Source: Clostridia bacterium
GTDB lineage: Bacteria > Bacillota > Clostridia > Lachnospirales > Lachnospiraceae
Reading direction: 5' to 3'
NCBI GenBank assembly: GCA_910575625.1
Contig: CAJTFD010000016.1
Span: forward strand, 29,542 to 93,541
DNA length: 64,000 bases
Both the position numbers and the translations under genes were made by a program. The notes below the pieces were generated by a model that did not search any database, was not told the DNA's origin, and worked only from the letters and a program-made list of their open reading frames with translations. The number at the start of each line of letters is the position of its first letter. Position 1 is the stretch's first letter. Shown here piece after piece: positions 52,421-60,989 of the stretch.

Positions 52421-54640
52421 ATGGATACATACAGCGGTTTAAATGAGAAGCAGACAGAAGCCGTCCTGCAGACAGAAGGCCCCGTGCTGATCCTGGCGGG
52501 GGCGGGTTCCGGGAAGACCCGTGTGCTGACGCACAGGGTGGCTTATCTGATAGAAGAAAAACAGGTCAACCCCTGGAACATCCTGGCGATCACCTTTACA
52601 AACAAGGCGGCGGGGGAGATGCGGGAGCGTGTGGATTCCCTCGTGGGGGCGGACGGCGGGAGCGTGTGGGTCAGCACCTTCCATTCCGCCTGTGTGCGTT
52701 TCCTGCGCCGGTTTATAGACCGGCTGGGCTATGACAGCAATTTTACCATATATGACGGCGATGACCAGAAGTCCCTGATAAAAGATATCTGTAAACGTCT
52801 GATGATCGACACGAAGGTCTACAAGGAGCGGGGCTTGCTGGCCGCTATCTCGTCGGCGAAGGACGAGCTGATCGGTCCGGAGGCATACGCGCAGATCAAC
52901 GGGGGGGATTTCAAGAAGGAGAAGATCGCGCAGGTCTACAAGGAATACCAGGATCAGTTGAAAAAGAGCAACGCTCTGGATTTTGACGATCTGATCGTAA
53001 AGACGGTGGAGCTGTTCCAGACCTGCCCGGATGTGCTGGAGTATTACCGGGAGAGGTTCAGATATCTGATGGTGGATGAGTACCAGGATACGAATACAGC
53101 GCAGTTCCATCTGATCCGCCTCCTGGCGGAAAAGTACCGGAACTTGTGCGTAGTGGGGGACGATGACCAGTCCATCTATAAATTCCGCGGGGCGAACATC
53201 GGGAACATCTTAGGGTTCGAGGAGGTTTTTCCCGACGCGGCGGTCATCCGCCTGGAGCAGAATTACCGCTCGACCCAGAATATCCTGGATGCGGCCAATG
53301 AGGTGATCCGCAACAACCGGGGCAGGAAGAGCAAGACCCTGTGGACGGAGAACGAGAAGGGGGATCCGATCCATCTTAGGCAGTTTCTGACCGGGTTTGA
53401 GGAGGCGGAGTATATCGTGGGCGATATCGCCAGGAAAGTGGGCGGCGGGGCCTGCCGGTACAGCGATTGCGCTATTTTATACAGGACAAATGCGCAGTCC
53501 CGTCTCTTTGAGGAAAAACTGCTGATGGGGAATATCCCCTATAAATTGGTGGGCGGCGTGAATTTCTATGCCAGGCGGGAGATCAAAGATCTGCTGTGTT
53601 ATCTGAAGACCGTGGACAATGCCCGGGACGACCTGGCGGTGAACCGGATCATCAATGTGCCGAAAAGGGGCATCGGGGCGACCACGATCGGGCGGGTCCA
53701 GACCTACGCGGCCGAGCAGGGGATCAGTTTCTATGAGGCGTTAAAAAGGGCGGAGGAGATCCCCTCCCTGGGACGGGGCGGAGCCAAGATCATGCCGTTT
53801 GTCACGTTTATCCAGGCCCTGCGCAGCCAGATGGAGTATCTGAACGTGTCCCAGCTCTTAAAGGAGATCATCGAGCAGACCGGCTATGTGCGCGACTTGG
53901 AGGCGGAGGGCACGGACGAGGCAAAAGGGCGGATCGAGAACATCGGGGAGCTGATCTCGAAGGCGGCGGCCTACGACGAGACTACCGATGCGCCGCGTCT
54001 GAGCGAGTTCCTGGAGGAGGTGGCCCTGGTGGCGGACATCGATACGGTGGACGAGGATCAGGACAAGGTGCTGCTCATGACCCTGCACAGCGCGAAAGGG
54101 CTGGAATTTCCCCAGGTGTATCTGGCGGGGATGGAGGACGGGATCTTCCCCAGCTATATGACGATGATGTCGGACGACCCGGACGAGTTGGAGGAGGAAC
54201 GCCGTCTGTGCTATGTGGGGATCACCCGGGCCATGAAAAATCTGACGCTGACATGTGCGCAGCAGCGGATGATCCGGGGGGAGACCCAGTATAATAAGAT
54301 CTCCCGTTTTGTGCGGGAGATCCCCCGGGAGCTGGTGGAGCTGGGCAAAAAAGGGCCGAAAAAGCCCGAGGCGGACGCACCTTTGAAGGCCCGCTCCAGT
54401 TATGACCAGCTCAAACGTGATTTCCATGCGAAAGTCTTCCAGCAGGCGCCGGTCTTTAAAGTGGATACAGGCCAGCCACTGGGCTACCAGGTGGGCGACC
54501 AGGTACGGCACAGGAAGTTCGGGTCAGGCACGGTGACCAAGATCGTGGACGGGGGCAAGGACTACGAGGTGACGGTGGATTTTCAGAAAGTCGGGGTCAA
54601 AAAAATGTTCGCTGGTTTTGCGAAACTGCAGAAGATCTGA
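52421..54640 (+). CDS. pcrA: DNA helicase PcrA (UvrD/Rep family)
   Basis: A 739-residue superfamily 1A helicase, essential in repair and in removing proteins from DNA. Motifs: LNEKQTEAV, Walker A AGAGSGKT, TFTNKAA, VDEYQDTN (Walker B), GDDDQSIYKFRGA, QNYRS, LMTLHSAKGLEF and VGITRA. A C-terminal Tudor-like segment (VGDQVRHRKFGSGTV) matches PcrA. ATG 52421 has AGGAG and GAGGAAG upstream and gives the family N-terminus; the in-frame ATG at 52319 lies further upstream. Confidence 0.94.
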   Translation: MDTYSGLNEKQTEAVLQTEGPVLILAGAGSGKTRVLTHRVAYLIEEKQVNPWNILAITFTNKAAGEMRERVDSLVGADGGSVWVSTFHSACVRFLRRFIDRLGYDSNFTIYDGDDQKSLIKDICKRLMIDTKVYKERGLLAAISSAKDELIGPEAYAQINGGDFKKEKIAQVYKEYQDQLKKSNALDFDDLIVKTVELFQTCPDVLEYYRERFRYLMVDEYQDTNTAQFHLIRLLAEKYRNLCVVGDDDQSIYKFRGANIGNILGFEEVFPDAAVIRLEQNYRSTQNILDAANEVIRNNRGRKSKTLWTENEKGDPIHLRQFLTGFEEAEYIVGDIARKVGGGACRYSDCAILYRTNAQSRLFEEKLLMGNIPYKLVGGVNFYARREIKDLLCYLKTVDNARDDLAVNRIINVPKRGIGATTIGRVQTYAAEQGISFYEALKRAEEIPSLGRGGAKIMPFVTFIQALRSQMEYLNVSQLLKEIIEQTGYVRDLEAEGTDEAKGRIENIGELISKAAAYDETTDAPRLSEFLEEVALVADIDTVDEDQDKVLLMTLHSAKGLEFPQVYLAGMEDGIFPSYMTMMSDDPDELEEERRLCYVGITRAMKNLTLTCAQQRMIRGETQYNKISRFVREIPRELVELGKKGPKKPEADAPLKARSSYDQLKRDFHAKVFQQAPVFKVDTGQPLGYQVGDQVRHRKFGSGTVTKIVDGGKDYEVTVDFQKVGVKKMFAGFAKLQKI

Positions 54641-54759
54641 AGCCTAAAAAATAATAAAGAAAAACGTGGTAAAATCCTGCGCAAGGTGGTATAATATACC
54701 CTACTGATAAGATTTAAGTTCCGGACCGGGACAGTAAAGGAGAGAGGAAGGTCGTGACC

Positions 54760-54978
54760 ATGAATAAAATTGATGATCTTGTAACTGCATTGAAGAAAAA
54801 AGAAGAAGAGAAGACGAGAAATACAGTCCTTTGGATCCTGGCGATCATAGGGGCGGTAGCGGCAGTGGCAGGCATTGCTTATGGTGTGTATCGCTTTTTC
54901 ACGCCGGATTACCTGGAAGATTTTGAAGAAGACTTTGACGATGACTTCGATGATTATTTCGAGGAAGAGGAAGAATAG
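54760..54978 (+). CDS. small acidic single-pass membrane protein
   Basis: A 72-residue protein: a charged head (residues 1-20), one membrane segment (TVLWILAIIGAVAAVAGIAY), then a tail with 24 of about 30 residues Asp, Glu or Phe (DFDDDFDDYFEEEEE). Such short proteins occur in Lachnospiraceae without assigned function. ATG 54760 (AGGAAGG upstream) or GTG 54754. The tail could bind cations or a basic partner (inference). Confidence 0.65.
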   Translation: MNKIDDLVTALKKKEEEKTRNTVLWILAIIGAVAAVAGIAYGVYRFFTPDYLEDFEEDFDDDFDDYFEEEEE

Positions 54979-55004
54979 ATCGCTGGATAAACGCAGTAGA
55001 TGGC

Positions 55005-55040
55005 AAAGGGCAGGGTTTTTATAGACTCTGCTCTTTTATT
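55005..55040 (+). terminator. rho-independent terminator
   Basis: AAAGGGCAG pairs with CTGCTCTTT (one mismatch) followed by TATT, after the small acidic protein gene. Confidence 0.6.
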
Positions 55041-55112
55041 ATGGAAGATGACCGCGGAACGTTGTTGTATCGTTGCGATCGCCTATTTTATTATGGCTAT
55101 GGGAGGAGAAAC

Positions 55113-56786
55113 ATGAAAAAAGGTGGGACTTACGAAGGCGTTGTGGAGAAGGTGGCTTTTCCGAATAAAGGTCTGGTCAGGGTTGAGGACGGGTATGTGT
55201 CGGTGAAGAATGTGATCCCTGGGCAGAGGATACGTTTTTATGTGAAAAAGAAGCGGAAAGGGAAGGCGGATGGGCAGCTTTTGGAAGTCCTGGAAGGATC
55301 GCCGCTGGAGGAACGCCCGCCGGTGTGCGGCATTTTCCCGGATTGCGGCGGGTGCCTGTACCAGACCATGCCGTACGGGGCGCAGCTCGCGCTGAAAGAG
55401 GCCCAGGTAAAAGAACTGCTGGACGGGGTGATCCAGGGGTCGTATACATTCGAGGGGATCCGCAGGAGCCCGGAGGAGTTCGGCTACCGCAATAAGATGG
55501 AGTTTTCTTTCGGTGATGCCGAGAAGGACGGGCCGCTTACGTTGGGGCTGCACCGCAAAGGGAGCTGGCATGACATCCTCACCGCGGGGGACTGTAAACT
55601 GGTCCACAGGGATGTGACGGATATCCTGAACTGTACGCTGGCGTATTTTACGGAAAAAGGTGTGGGCTATTATCACAAGATGCACCAGATGGGGTATCTG
55701 CGTCATCTGATGGTCCGCCGGAGCAGCGCCACGGGGGAGATATTGGTCAACCTGGTGACGACCACCCAGGAGCAGTATGACCTTATGCCGTGGGCGGAGC
55801 GGCTGTGTGCCCTGCCGTTGGAGGGGCGGATCGCGGGGATCCTCCATATCTTGAATGACTCCGTATCGGATGTGGTGCAGAGCGATGAGACCCGGCTGCT
55901 CTATGGGCAGGATCATTTTTATGAGAGGCTGTTGGGGCTGACGTTTAAGGTCACGCCGTTTTCCTTTTTCCAGCCGAATCCGAAGGCGGCGGAAGTGCTT
56001 TATGGCCTGGTGCGGGAGTACCTGGGGGATGCCGGTGGGATGACTGTGTATGACCTGTACAGCGGGACAGGGACGATCGCCCAGGCTGTGGCGGCTGTGG
56101 CAAAGGAAGTGATCGGAGTGGAGATCGTGGAGGAGGCTGTGGAGGCGGCCAGGGAGAACGCGGCGCTCAATGGGATCGAGAACTGCAGGTTCTTGGCGGG
56201 GGATGTGCTGAAGGCGCTCGATGAGATTGTGGAGAGGCCGGACTGTATCATATTGGATCCGCCCCGGGATGGGATCCATCCGAAGGCGCTGCCGAAGATA
56301 TTGGCGTATGGGGTGGAGAAGATCATCTATATATCCTGTAAGCCTACGAGCCTTGTGCGGGATCTGGCGGTGATGCAGGAGTGGGGGTATGCGGTGGAGC
56401 GGTGTGTGTGTGTGGATCAATTTGTTCATACGCCGCATGTGGAGACGGTTGTAATGCTTTCCCACAAAAAGCCTGACAGCGTAATCAACGTAAAAGTGGA
56501 GTTTGGCGAGGGTGAGGGCAAAGTGCCGCTTGATAATATCGCCAAGAGAGCCGAAGCGTATAAGCCAAAAGAGCGGGTTACATATACGATGATTAAGGAG
56601 TACATAGAAGCGAAGTATGGCTTCAAAGTACATACCGCATATATCGCAGAGGTAAAAAGGGAGTTAGGATTGCCGATGTATGATACCCCTAATGTAGTAG
56701 AAGAATTGAAACAGCCGAGAAAACATCCAACGGCAGAGAAAGCGGAAGCAATCAAAGATGCTTTGAAATATTTTGAAATTAGTTAA
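55113..56786 (+). CDS. rlmD: 23S rRNA (uracil-5-)-methyltransferase RlmD/RumA type, with element-derived C-terminus
   Basis: A 557-residue RNA m5U methyltransferase. An N-terminal TRAM-like domain is followed by the Cys cluster CGIFPDCGGCLYQ, the SAM-binding YDLYSGTGTIAQA near residue 325, and the catalytic ISCKP Cys. The ordinary protein ends near HTPHVETVVML (residue 447); from there 110 residues (KKPDSVINVKVEFGEG, then RVTYTMIKEYIEAKYGFKV) come from a segment repeated 3432 bases downstream. The gene is an integration site and its 3' end was replaced by incoming DNA. ATG 55113 has GGAGGAG upstream. Confidence 0.85.
   Translation: MKKGGTYEGVVEKVAFPNKGLVRVEDGYVSVKNVIPGQRIRFYVKKKRKGKADGQLLEVLEGSPLEERPPVCGIFPDCGGCLYQTMPYGAQLALKEAQVKELLDGVIQGSYTFEGIRRSPEEFGYRNKMEFSFGDAEKDGPLTLGLHRKGSWHDILTAGDCKLVHRDVTDILNCTLAYFTEKGVGYYHKMHQMGYLRHLMVRRSSATGEILVNLVTTTQEQYDLMPWAERLCALPLEGRIAGILHILNDSVSDVVQSDETRLLYGQDHFYERLLGLTFKVTPFSFFQPNPKAAEVLYGLVREYLGDAGGMTVYDLYSGTGTIAQAVAAVAKEVIGVEIVEEAVEAARENAALNGIENCRFLAGDVLKALDEIVERPDCIILDPPRDGIHPKALPKILAYGVEKIIYISCKPTSLVRDLAVMQEWGYAVERCVCVDQFVHTPHVETVVMLSHKKPDSVINVKVEFGEGEGKVPLDNIAKRAEAYKPKERVTYTMIKEYIEAKYGFKVHTAYIAEVKRELGLPMYDTPNVVEELKQPRKHPTAEKAEAIKDALKYFEIS
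56435..56786 (+). repeat. rlmD 3'-end segment, copy 1 (left boundary of island)
   Basis: Direct repeat of 59867-60218 with no insertions or deletions (offset 3432). It starts GCATGTGGAGACGG and ends at the rlmD stop. The shared core GAGACGGTTGTAATGCTTTC is a candidate recombination site. Differences are scattered, mostly silent. Confidence 0.88.
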
Positions 56787-56808
56787 GTAAATTAAAGGAG
56801 TGTTTGTA

Positions 56809-58128
56809 ATGATAGAAAAACTTTTTGTTAAGAAATTGTTTGGCATATTTGATAATGAGATAAATTTCAGAAATGGAGGAATAACAGTTATTGTTGGTCA
56901 AAATGGCTGTGGAAAGACTACAATGTTGCATATTTTAAATGCCGTTTTTTCAAAGAATCCTAGTCAACTCTTTCAATATCAGTTTGATTATATCGAATTG
57001 ACAATATCAAGTCATGTATTAAAAATTGAAGTAATTAATGAATATCTTGAAGAGGAAGAAGTTACAATAAAAAGTTTGAAATATTATGTAGATTCACGAG
57101 CATTAGAAAAATGTTATAGAGAAAATAGTAAAATAAATTCTCCTGTATTTTGGACTAGAGTTATTCCTTCATTAAGAAGAAGGTCAAGGAATTCATTTTA
57201 CGATATGAGAGGGGGAGAGGTGTTAACTTTATCTGAAGTAATAGATGTATATTTTGATGAGCTACCAGAGGAAATAAAGAATGATATTATTACAATTCCT
57301 AACGAAGTGCAAGAATTAATTGGCGATTTACAAGTAGAGTTAATAACAACTGAAAGATTGAAAAGAACTTATCGAGATGATGAATATAGAAGGATGGAAT
57401 TTGTACAGAAATTTACAGTTGAGGAATGTTCTGAAGAACTGCGCAATAATGTAAAAAACATTTTATCAGAGTATGCCAATACTTCCCAAAAACTTGATGA
57501 ACAATTTCCTTCTAAGATTTTAAAAGCGATAAAACAGCATGAGCAATTTTCAGGAGTGGAATTAAAAGATAATATTCAGAAGATTGATGAGTTAAGGATA
57601 AAGCATGTAAAGGCAGGAGTATTGGAAGAAAATAACGATAAGTTTCTTAATATAAATGTAAACCCTGAAAGTTTAGACGAAAGTACCGCTGCGATTCTAA
57701 CAGTTTATTATCAAGATATGAAAATAAAGCTTGACTCACTTAACAGTATATCAGATAGGATTGTTTTATTTAAAAATATGATGGCTAATAAATTTGACAC
57801 AAATAAGGAGATTTCTATTAGTAAAGATAATGGGATTATAGTATTACAAAAACCAACAAATAAAAATGTGGAGTTAAGATTCTTATCTTCAGGAGAACAA
57901 CAGGAATTAGTGTTATTATATAATCTCGTTTTTAAGGGAGAAAAAGAAAAAATAATTCTAATTGATGAGCCGGAAATTTCGTTGAATGTTAGTTGGCAAA
58001 GAGAATTTTTGGATGATATGAAAAAAATTGTTGAAATAAATGAATTTTCAATATTAATTGCAACACATTCACCGCAAATCATTAATGATAATTGGGATTT
58101 GGTAGAAACATTGGGAGAATTGGAATAG
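56809..58128 (+). CDS. AriA-like AAA/ABC ATPase of a PARIS-like defence system
   Basis: A 439-residue ABC-type ATPase of the AAA_21 kind: Walker A GQNGCGKTT (residues 30-38), signature LSSGEQQELVLL (359), Walker B IILIDEPEISL (382) and H-loop ATHSPQII (428). The middle is helical with coiled-coil character. The next gene starts at the base after its stop and encodes a DUF4435 protein; an ATPase plus DUF4435 is the makeup of PARIS (AriA/AriB), which senses phage anti-restriction proteins and triggers abortive infection. AAAGGAG lies eight bases before ATG 56809. Strong AT bias. Assignment by family pairing, not by alignment. Confidence 0.72.
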   Translation: MIEKLFVKKLFGIFDNEINFRNGGITVIVGQNGCGKTTMLHILNAVFSKNPSQLFQYQFDYIELTISSHVLKIEVINEYLEEEEVTIKSLKYYVDSRALEKCYRENSKINSPVFWTRVIPSLRRRSRNSFYDMRGGEVLTLSEVIDVYFDELPEEIKNDIITIPNEVQELIGDLQVELITTERLKRTYRDDEYRRMEFVQKFTVEECSEELRNNVKNILSEYANTSQKLDEQFPSKILKAIKQHEQFSGVELKDNIQKIDELRIKHVKAGVLEENNDKFLNINVNPESLDESTAAILTVYYQDMKIKLDSLNSISDRIVLFKNMMANKFDTNKEISISKDNGIIVLQKPTNKNVELRFLSSGEQQELVLLYNLVFKGEKEKIILIDEPEISLNVSWQREFLDDMKKIVEINEFSILIATHSPQIINDNWDLVETLGELE

Positions 58129-58959
58129 ATGGATAAAGGTACTACTATAGAAAAAATGAGCCTTTCTCCTGTTGAGTTAGCTGATGAACTTTCGATGATA
58201 AATAAAGACTATTTAGTGGTTGAAGGTCAAAGTGACAAAAATTTTTGGGAACATTTACAACAGGAAGGATTGAAAAAAAGGCAAATTAGAGTTGCAAATA
58301 AAAAACAGTGTTCTGGGAATAAAGAATACGTTAAGAGAGTTATTACTATAATGAATCAAAGGAATAGGGAAAATGTAATTGGTATAATTGATTTGGATTA
58401 TGACTTTGTTCAGAATAATATAGAATATATAGATAATTTATATTATTATAGGTATATTGATTTAGAAAATATTTTGGTTCAATCATCTGCATTTTCCGAG
58501 GTTAATGCACTCATTTCATCTTCAAAAAAGAAATTAAGAGATGATGATTTAAAGGATATTTTATATGAAAAGTCATACATTCTAGGAATACTGAGGTTAG
58601 TGAATGACATAGAGAAATATAATTTTAGCTTTGAAGAGGTGGATTATAAAAAATTATTGGATTATGACAAAGAGAAATTTTTGCAATATTTCTTGTCTAA
58701 AATGGATTTAAAAAAAGTCCAAAGGAGCAAAGTGTGTTCAGAAATTGAGGAACTAATTAAAAGAGAGTATGATTACAAATATATATGTAATGGGCATGAT
58801 TTGTTGGGAATTCTTAGTCAATTAACAAAGAAAAAAATTTCTAATGATAATCCAATACAATATACAGAAGAAATAATAGAAAAAATGTTAGTATTAGGAT
58901 ATAGAAAAATGGAAACAGCATTGGATGTTGGAGAATGTTTAAATGAGTTGCTAATATGA
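58129..58959 (+). CDS. AriB-like DUF4435 (TOPRIM-type) effector
   Basis: A 276-residue DUF4435 protein. Its TOPRIM-like acidic residues can be seen: Glu32 in VVEGQSDKNFW and Asp88/Asp90/Asp92 in GIIDLDYDFV, then YRYIDLENIL and the C-terminal YICNGHDLLGIL. In PARIS, AriB is the toxic nuclease (tRNA cleavage in a studied case) held by AriA until a phage trigger appears. The start codon follows the AriA stop directly; GGAGAA inside the ariA end serves as the ribosome-binding site. AT-rich. Confidence 0.74.
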   Translation: MDKGTTIEKMSLSPVELADELSMINKDYLVVEGQSDKNFWEHLQQEGLKKRQIRVANKKQCSGNKEYVKRVITIMNQRNRENVIGIIDLDYDFVQNNIEYIDNLYYYRYIDLENILVQSSAFSEVNALISSSKKKLRDDDLKDILYEKSYILGILRLVNDIEKYNFSFEEVDYKKLLDYDKEKFLQYFLSKMDLKKVQRSKVCSEIEELIKREYDYKYICNGHDLLGILSQLTKKKISNDNPIQYTEEIIEKMLVLGYRKMETALDVGECLNELLI

Positions 58960-59004
58960 TTTTGATGTGAGAAATGTATCTGTTGAAAGGACGAGAAAAA
59001 ACAT

Positions 59005-59732
59005 ATGGCAAGGAAAACGGAAATAATTATGGATGAGTATATTGATGTCTTAGAGAAAATAAAAGAACGAATAACAAAAGCACAGTATCAGGTAATGACA
59101 AGTGCAAATGTCGAACGTAATATTTTGTTTTGGAACATAGGAAATGTACTTCTCCAATATAGTCAATGGGGTAATAAATTTGTTGAAACATTATAAAAAG
59201 ATTTGAGTTAGCTAATCCATTCAGTGAGCAAGCAGAAGAAATTATTAAAGCCCCATATATTTTTGATTTTATACCAAACACGAAAGAACTTAGAGAGATT
59301 GAGTTAGAAGATGCCCTTGTCCAACAAATAACGAAGTTACTGTTGGAATTTGGGTCAGGCTTTGCTTTTATGGGACGGCAGTATCCGATTCAAGTAGGAA
59401 AAAGAGAGTTTTTCATCGACTTATTATTTTATAATGTGAAATTGCATTGTTATTTTGTGGTAGAATTAAAAACAGTGGAATTTGAACCAGAGTTTGCAGG
59501 AAAGATATCTTTTTATTTATCGGCAGTTGATAGAGAGTTGAAATCACCGAATGATAACCCTACAATTGGTTTGTTGTTGTATAAGGGTAAAGATAAAATG
59601 GTAGCGGAATATGTTTTGAAAGATGTAAATAAACCAATGGGAGTAAGTGAATACAAACTTTCCAATCGTGTTTCAGAAGAATTACAAGACAAGTTGCCAT
59701 CAATTGAAGATATTGAAAAAAGAATCAATTGA
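59005..59732 (+). pseudogene. YhcG/DUF1016-type PDDEXK nuclease, internally deleted and frameshifted
   Basis: The N-terminal part (59005-59196) reads YIDVLEKIKERITKAQYQVM and NILFWNIGNVLLQYSQWG, the start of DUF1016_N, and stops. The C-terminal part resumes in another frame (FELANPFSEQAEEIIKAPYI from about 59205) and continues through GFAFMGRQYPIQVG, FFIDLLFYNVKLHCYFVVEL with its catalytic Asp and ExK, and GKISFYLSAVDRELK to 59732. The family has about 340 residues; about 150 of the middle are missing. The catalytic domain alone (ATG 59343) could still be translated, but no ribosome-binding site is seen. Confidence 0.78.
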
Positions 59733-59866
59733 AATTTTGCATCAGAGTGGTGCAAAATTGATGGAACTTATATTTTGTGGGAAAAGGGATACACGAACGG
59801 TTTTAGTATTGTAAAAATATTACCCATATTTCCGTGGTTTTGTGAGGATATGTTCTGATTTGGTAC

Positions 59867-60218
59867 GCATGTAGAGACGGTTGTAATGCTTTCCCACAAA
59901 AAACCTGATAGCGTAATCAACGTAAAAGTGGAGTTTGGCGAGGGTGAGGGTAAAGTACCGCTTGATAATATCGCCAAGAGAGCCGAAGCGTACAAGCCGA
60001 AAGAGCGTGTTACTTACAAGATGATTAAGGAGTACATAGAAGCGAAATACGGCTTCAAAGTACATACCGCATATATCGCAGAGGTAAAGAGGGATTTAGG
60101 GTTGCCGATGTATGATGCCCCGAATGCGGTAGAGGAATTGAAACAGCCGAGGAAACATCCGACAGCGGAGAAAGCGGAAGCGATAAAGGATGCTTTAAAG
60201 CATTTTGAGGTTATTTAA
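59867..60218 (+). repeat. rlmD 3'-end segment, copy 2 (boundary of the next element)
   Basis: Matches 56435-56786 without gaps. It encodes THVETVVMLSHKKPDS through to a stop at 60218; an ATG at 59886 opens 110 codons but lies inside the methyltransferase tail. A TGA just upstream (FGTHVE frame) shows it is not joined to a full methyltransferase gene. It marks the former end of rlmD before the inner island arrived, or the cap of the next element. Confidence 0.85.
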
Positions 60219-60225
60219 AACCGTG

Positions 60226-60262
60226 AGCGTATCATTAGAAATAGTGGTACGCTTATTTTTTC
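60226..60262 (+). terminator. terminator after cap 2
   Basis: AGCGTATCA pairs with TGGTACGCT around a nine-base loop, followed by TATTTTTT. It would stop transcripts coming from rlmD and the island. Confidence 0.75.
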
Positions 60263-60330
60263 GGTTATTTGCATCTTTGAATATACTGGTATCTATCTAT
60301 ATAATAAAAGCAAAAAGGACGGTGACATTT

Positions 60331-60528
60331 ATGAGAGAAAAGAAAAATCATTTATATGTTGATAGTGAGGAACGGAGCATTTTATTACATAGTCTTGTGG
60401 AACTGAAAAATCAGCTCATTCAGCAGGGCAGATATACAGATTGTGTTGATGAACTTATTTTCAAAGTTATCCATGCACCTGTAAAAAAGTTAAGGGTAGA
60501 ACTGGCAGGAGGAAGTGATGTGCGATAA
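60331..60528 (+). CDS. small element-encoded protein
   Basis: A 65-residue protein (MREKKNHLYVDSEERSILLH..) with a helical, DNA-binding-like pattern; not recognised. AAAAGGACGGTGA precedes ATG 60331. Its last 11 bases overlap the next gene. Confidence 0.6.
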   Translation: MREKKNHLYVDSEERSILLHSLVELKNQLIQQGRYTDCVDELIFKVIHAPVKKLRVELAGGSDVR

Positions 60529-60853
60529 GGAATTTAAAGAACTGGTGAAAATAGCAGTCGAGAAACTAAAAGACGAATCTGTATTGAAACTGTTAAAAGC
60601 GGATGCAAGTTATCAAAAGGACAGTAATAATGAGGGGAGTGCAGAGGAGGCTTTTAATCAGCTTGATTTAACGGAGAAACAGAGGGCTGTTTGCCAACAC
60701 CTTTTAGATTGCAGGGATAAGCAGGATTTTGAATACGGAACTCATGCGTATATTGCAGGGCTGATAGATGCGTTTCATATTATGGCAGTGTTGTTTCCAG
60801 AAAAATGGGATACAGAGAGAATAAGGAAAGCCTTATCATATAAGAGCAGATAA
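60518..60853 (+). CDS. small element-encoded protein of unknown function
   Basis: A 111-residue acidic protein (MCDKEFKELVKIAVEKLKDE, GTHAYIAGLIDAFHIMAVLF). No domain recognised; Lys/Glu-rich helices. ATG 60518 has AGGAGG five bases upstream. Co-transcribed with the gene before it. The 136 bases after it hold the parA leader. Confidence 0.6.
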   Translation: MCDKEFKELVKIAVEKLKDESVLKLLKADASYQKDSNNEGSAEEAFNQLDLTEKQRAVCQHLLDCRDKQDFEYGTHAYIAGLIDAFHIMAVLFPEKWDTERIRKALSYKSR

Positions 60854-60989
60854 AAACAGAATAGACTTTTACATAGCCGATTGGTGTAGTTTATAACAAA
60901 ACAGCCAGTCGGCTTTTTTTATTGTCATAAATCCTTTACATAGCCACCTTGACAAAGTGGCTAAATTTATGCGAAAGGAGGACGCACCT

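Larger units (their letters stand above)
56435..59866 (+). mobile_element. 3.4-kb island in rlmD carrying a PARIS-like pair
   Basis: Bounded by the two rlmD 3'-end copies. The interior 56800-59760 is markedly AT-rich compared with the genes around it, a sign of transfer. It holds the ATPase and DUF4435 genes and a broken YhcG gene. No integrase is visible inside, so it was probably mobilised by, or is left over from, an element using the same site. Confidence 0.7.

Noticed and set aside
56809..58959. Gabija or Septu defence system
   Set aside because: The partner of the ATPase is a DUF4435 protein, not a UvrD-like helicase or an HNH nuclease.
59886..60218. Independent 110-residue gene
   Set aside because: It is the tail part of the duplicated rlmD end, with no ribosome-binding site of its own.
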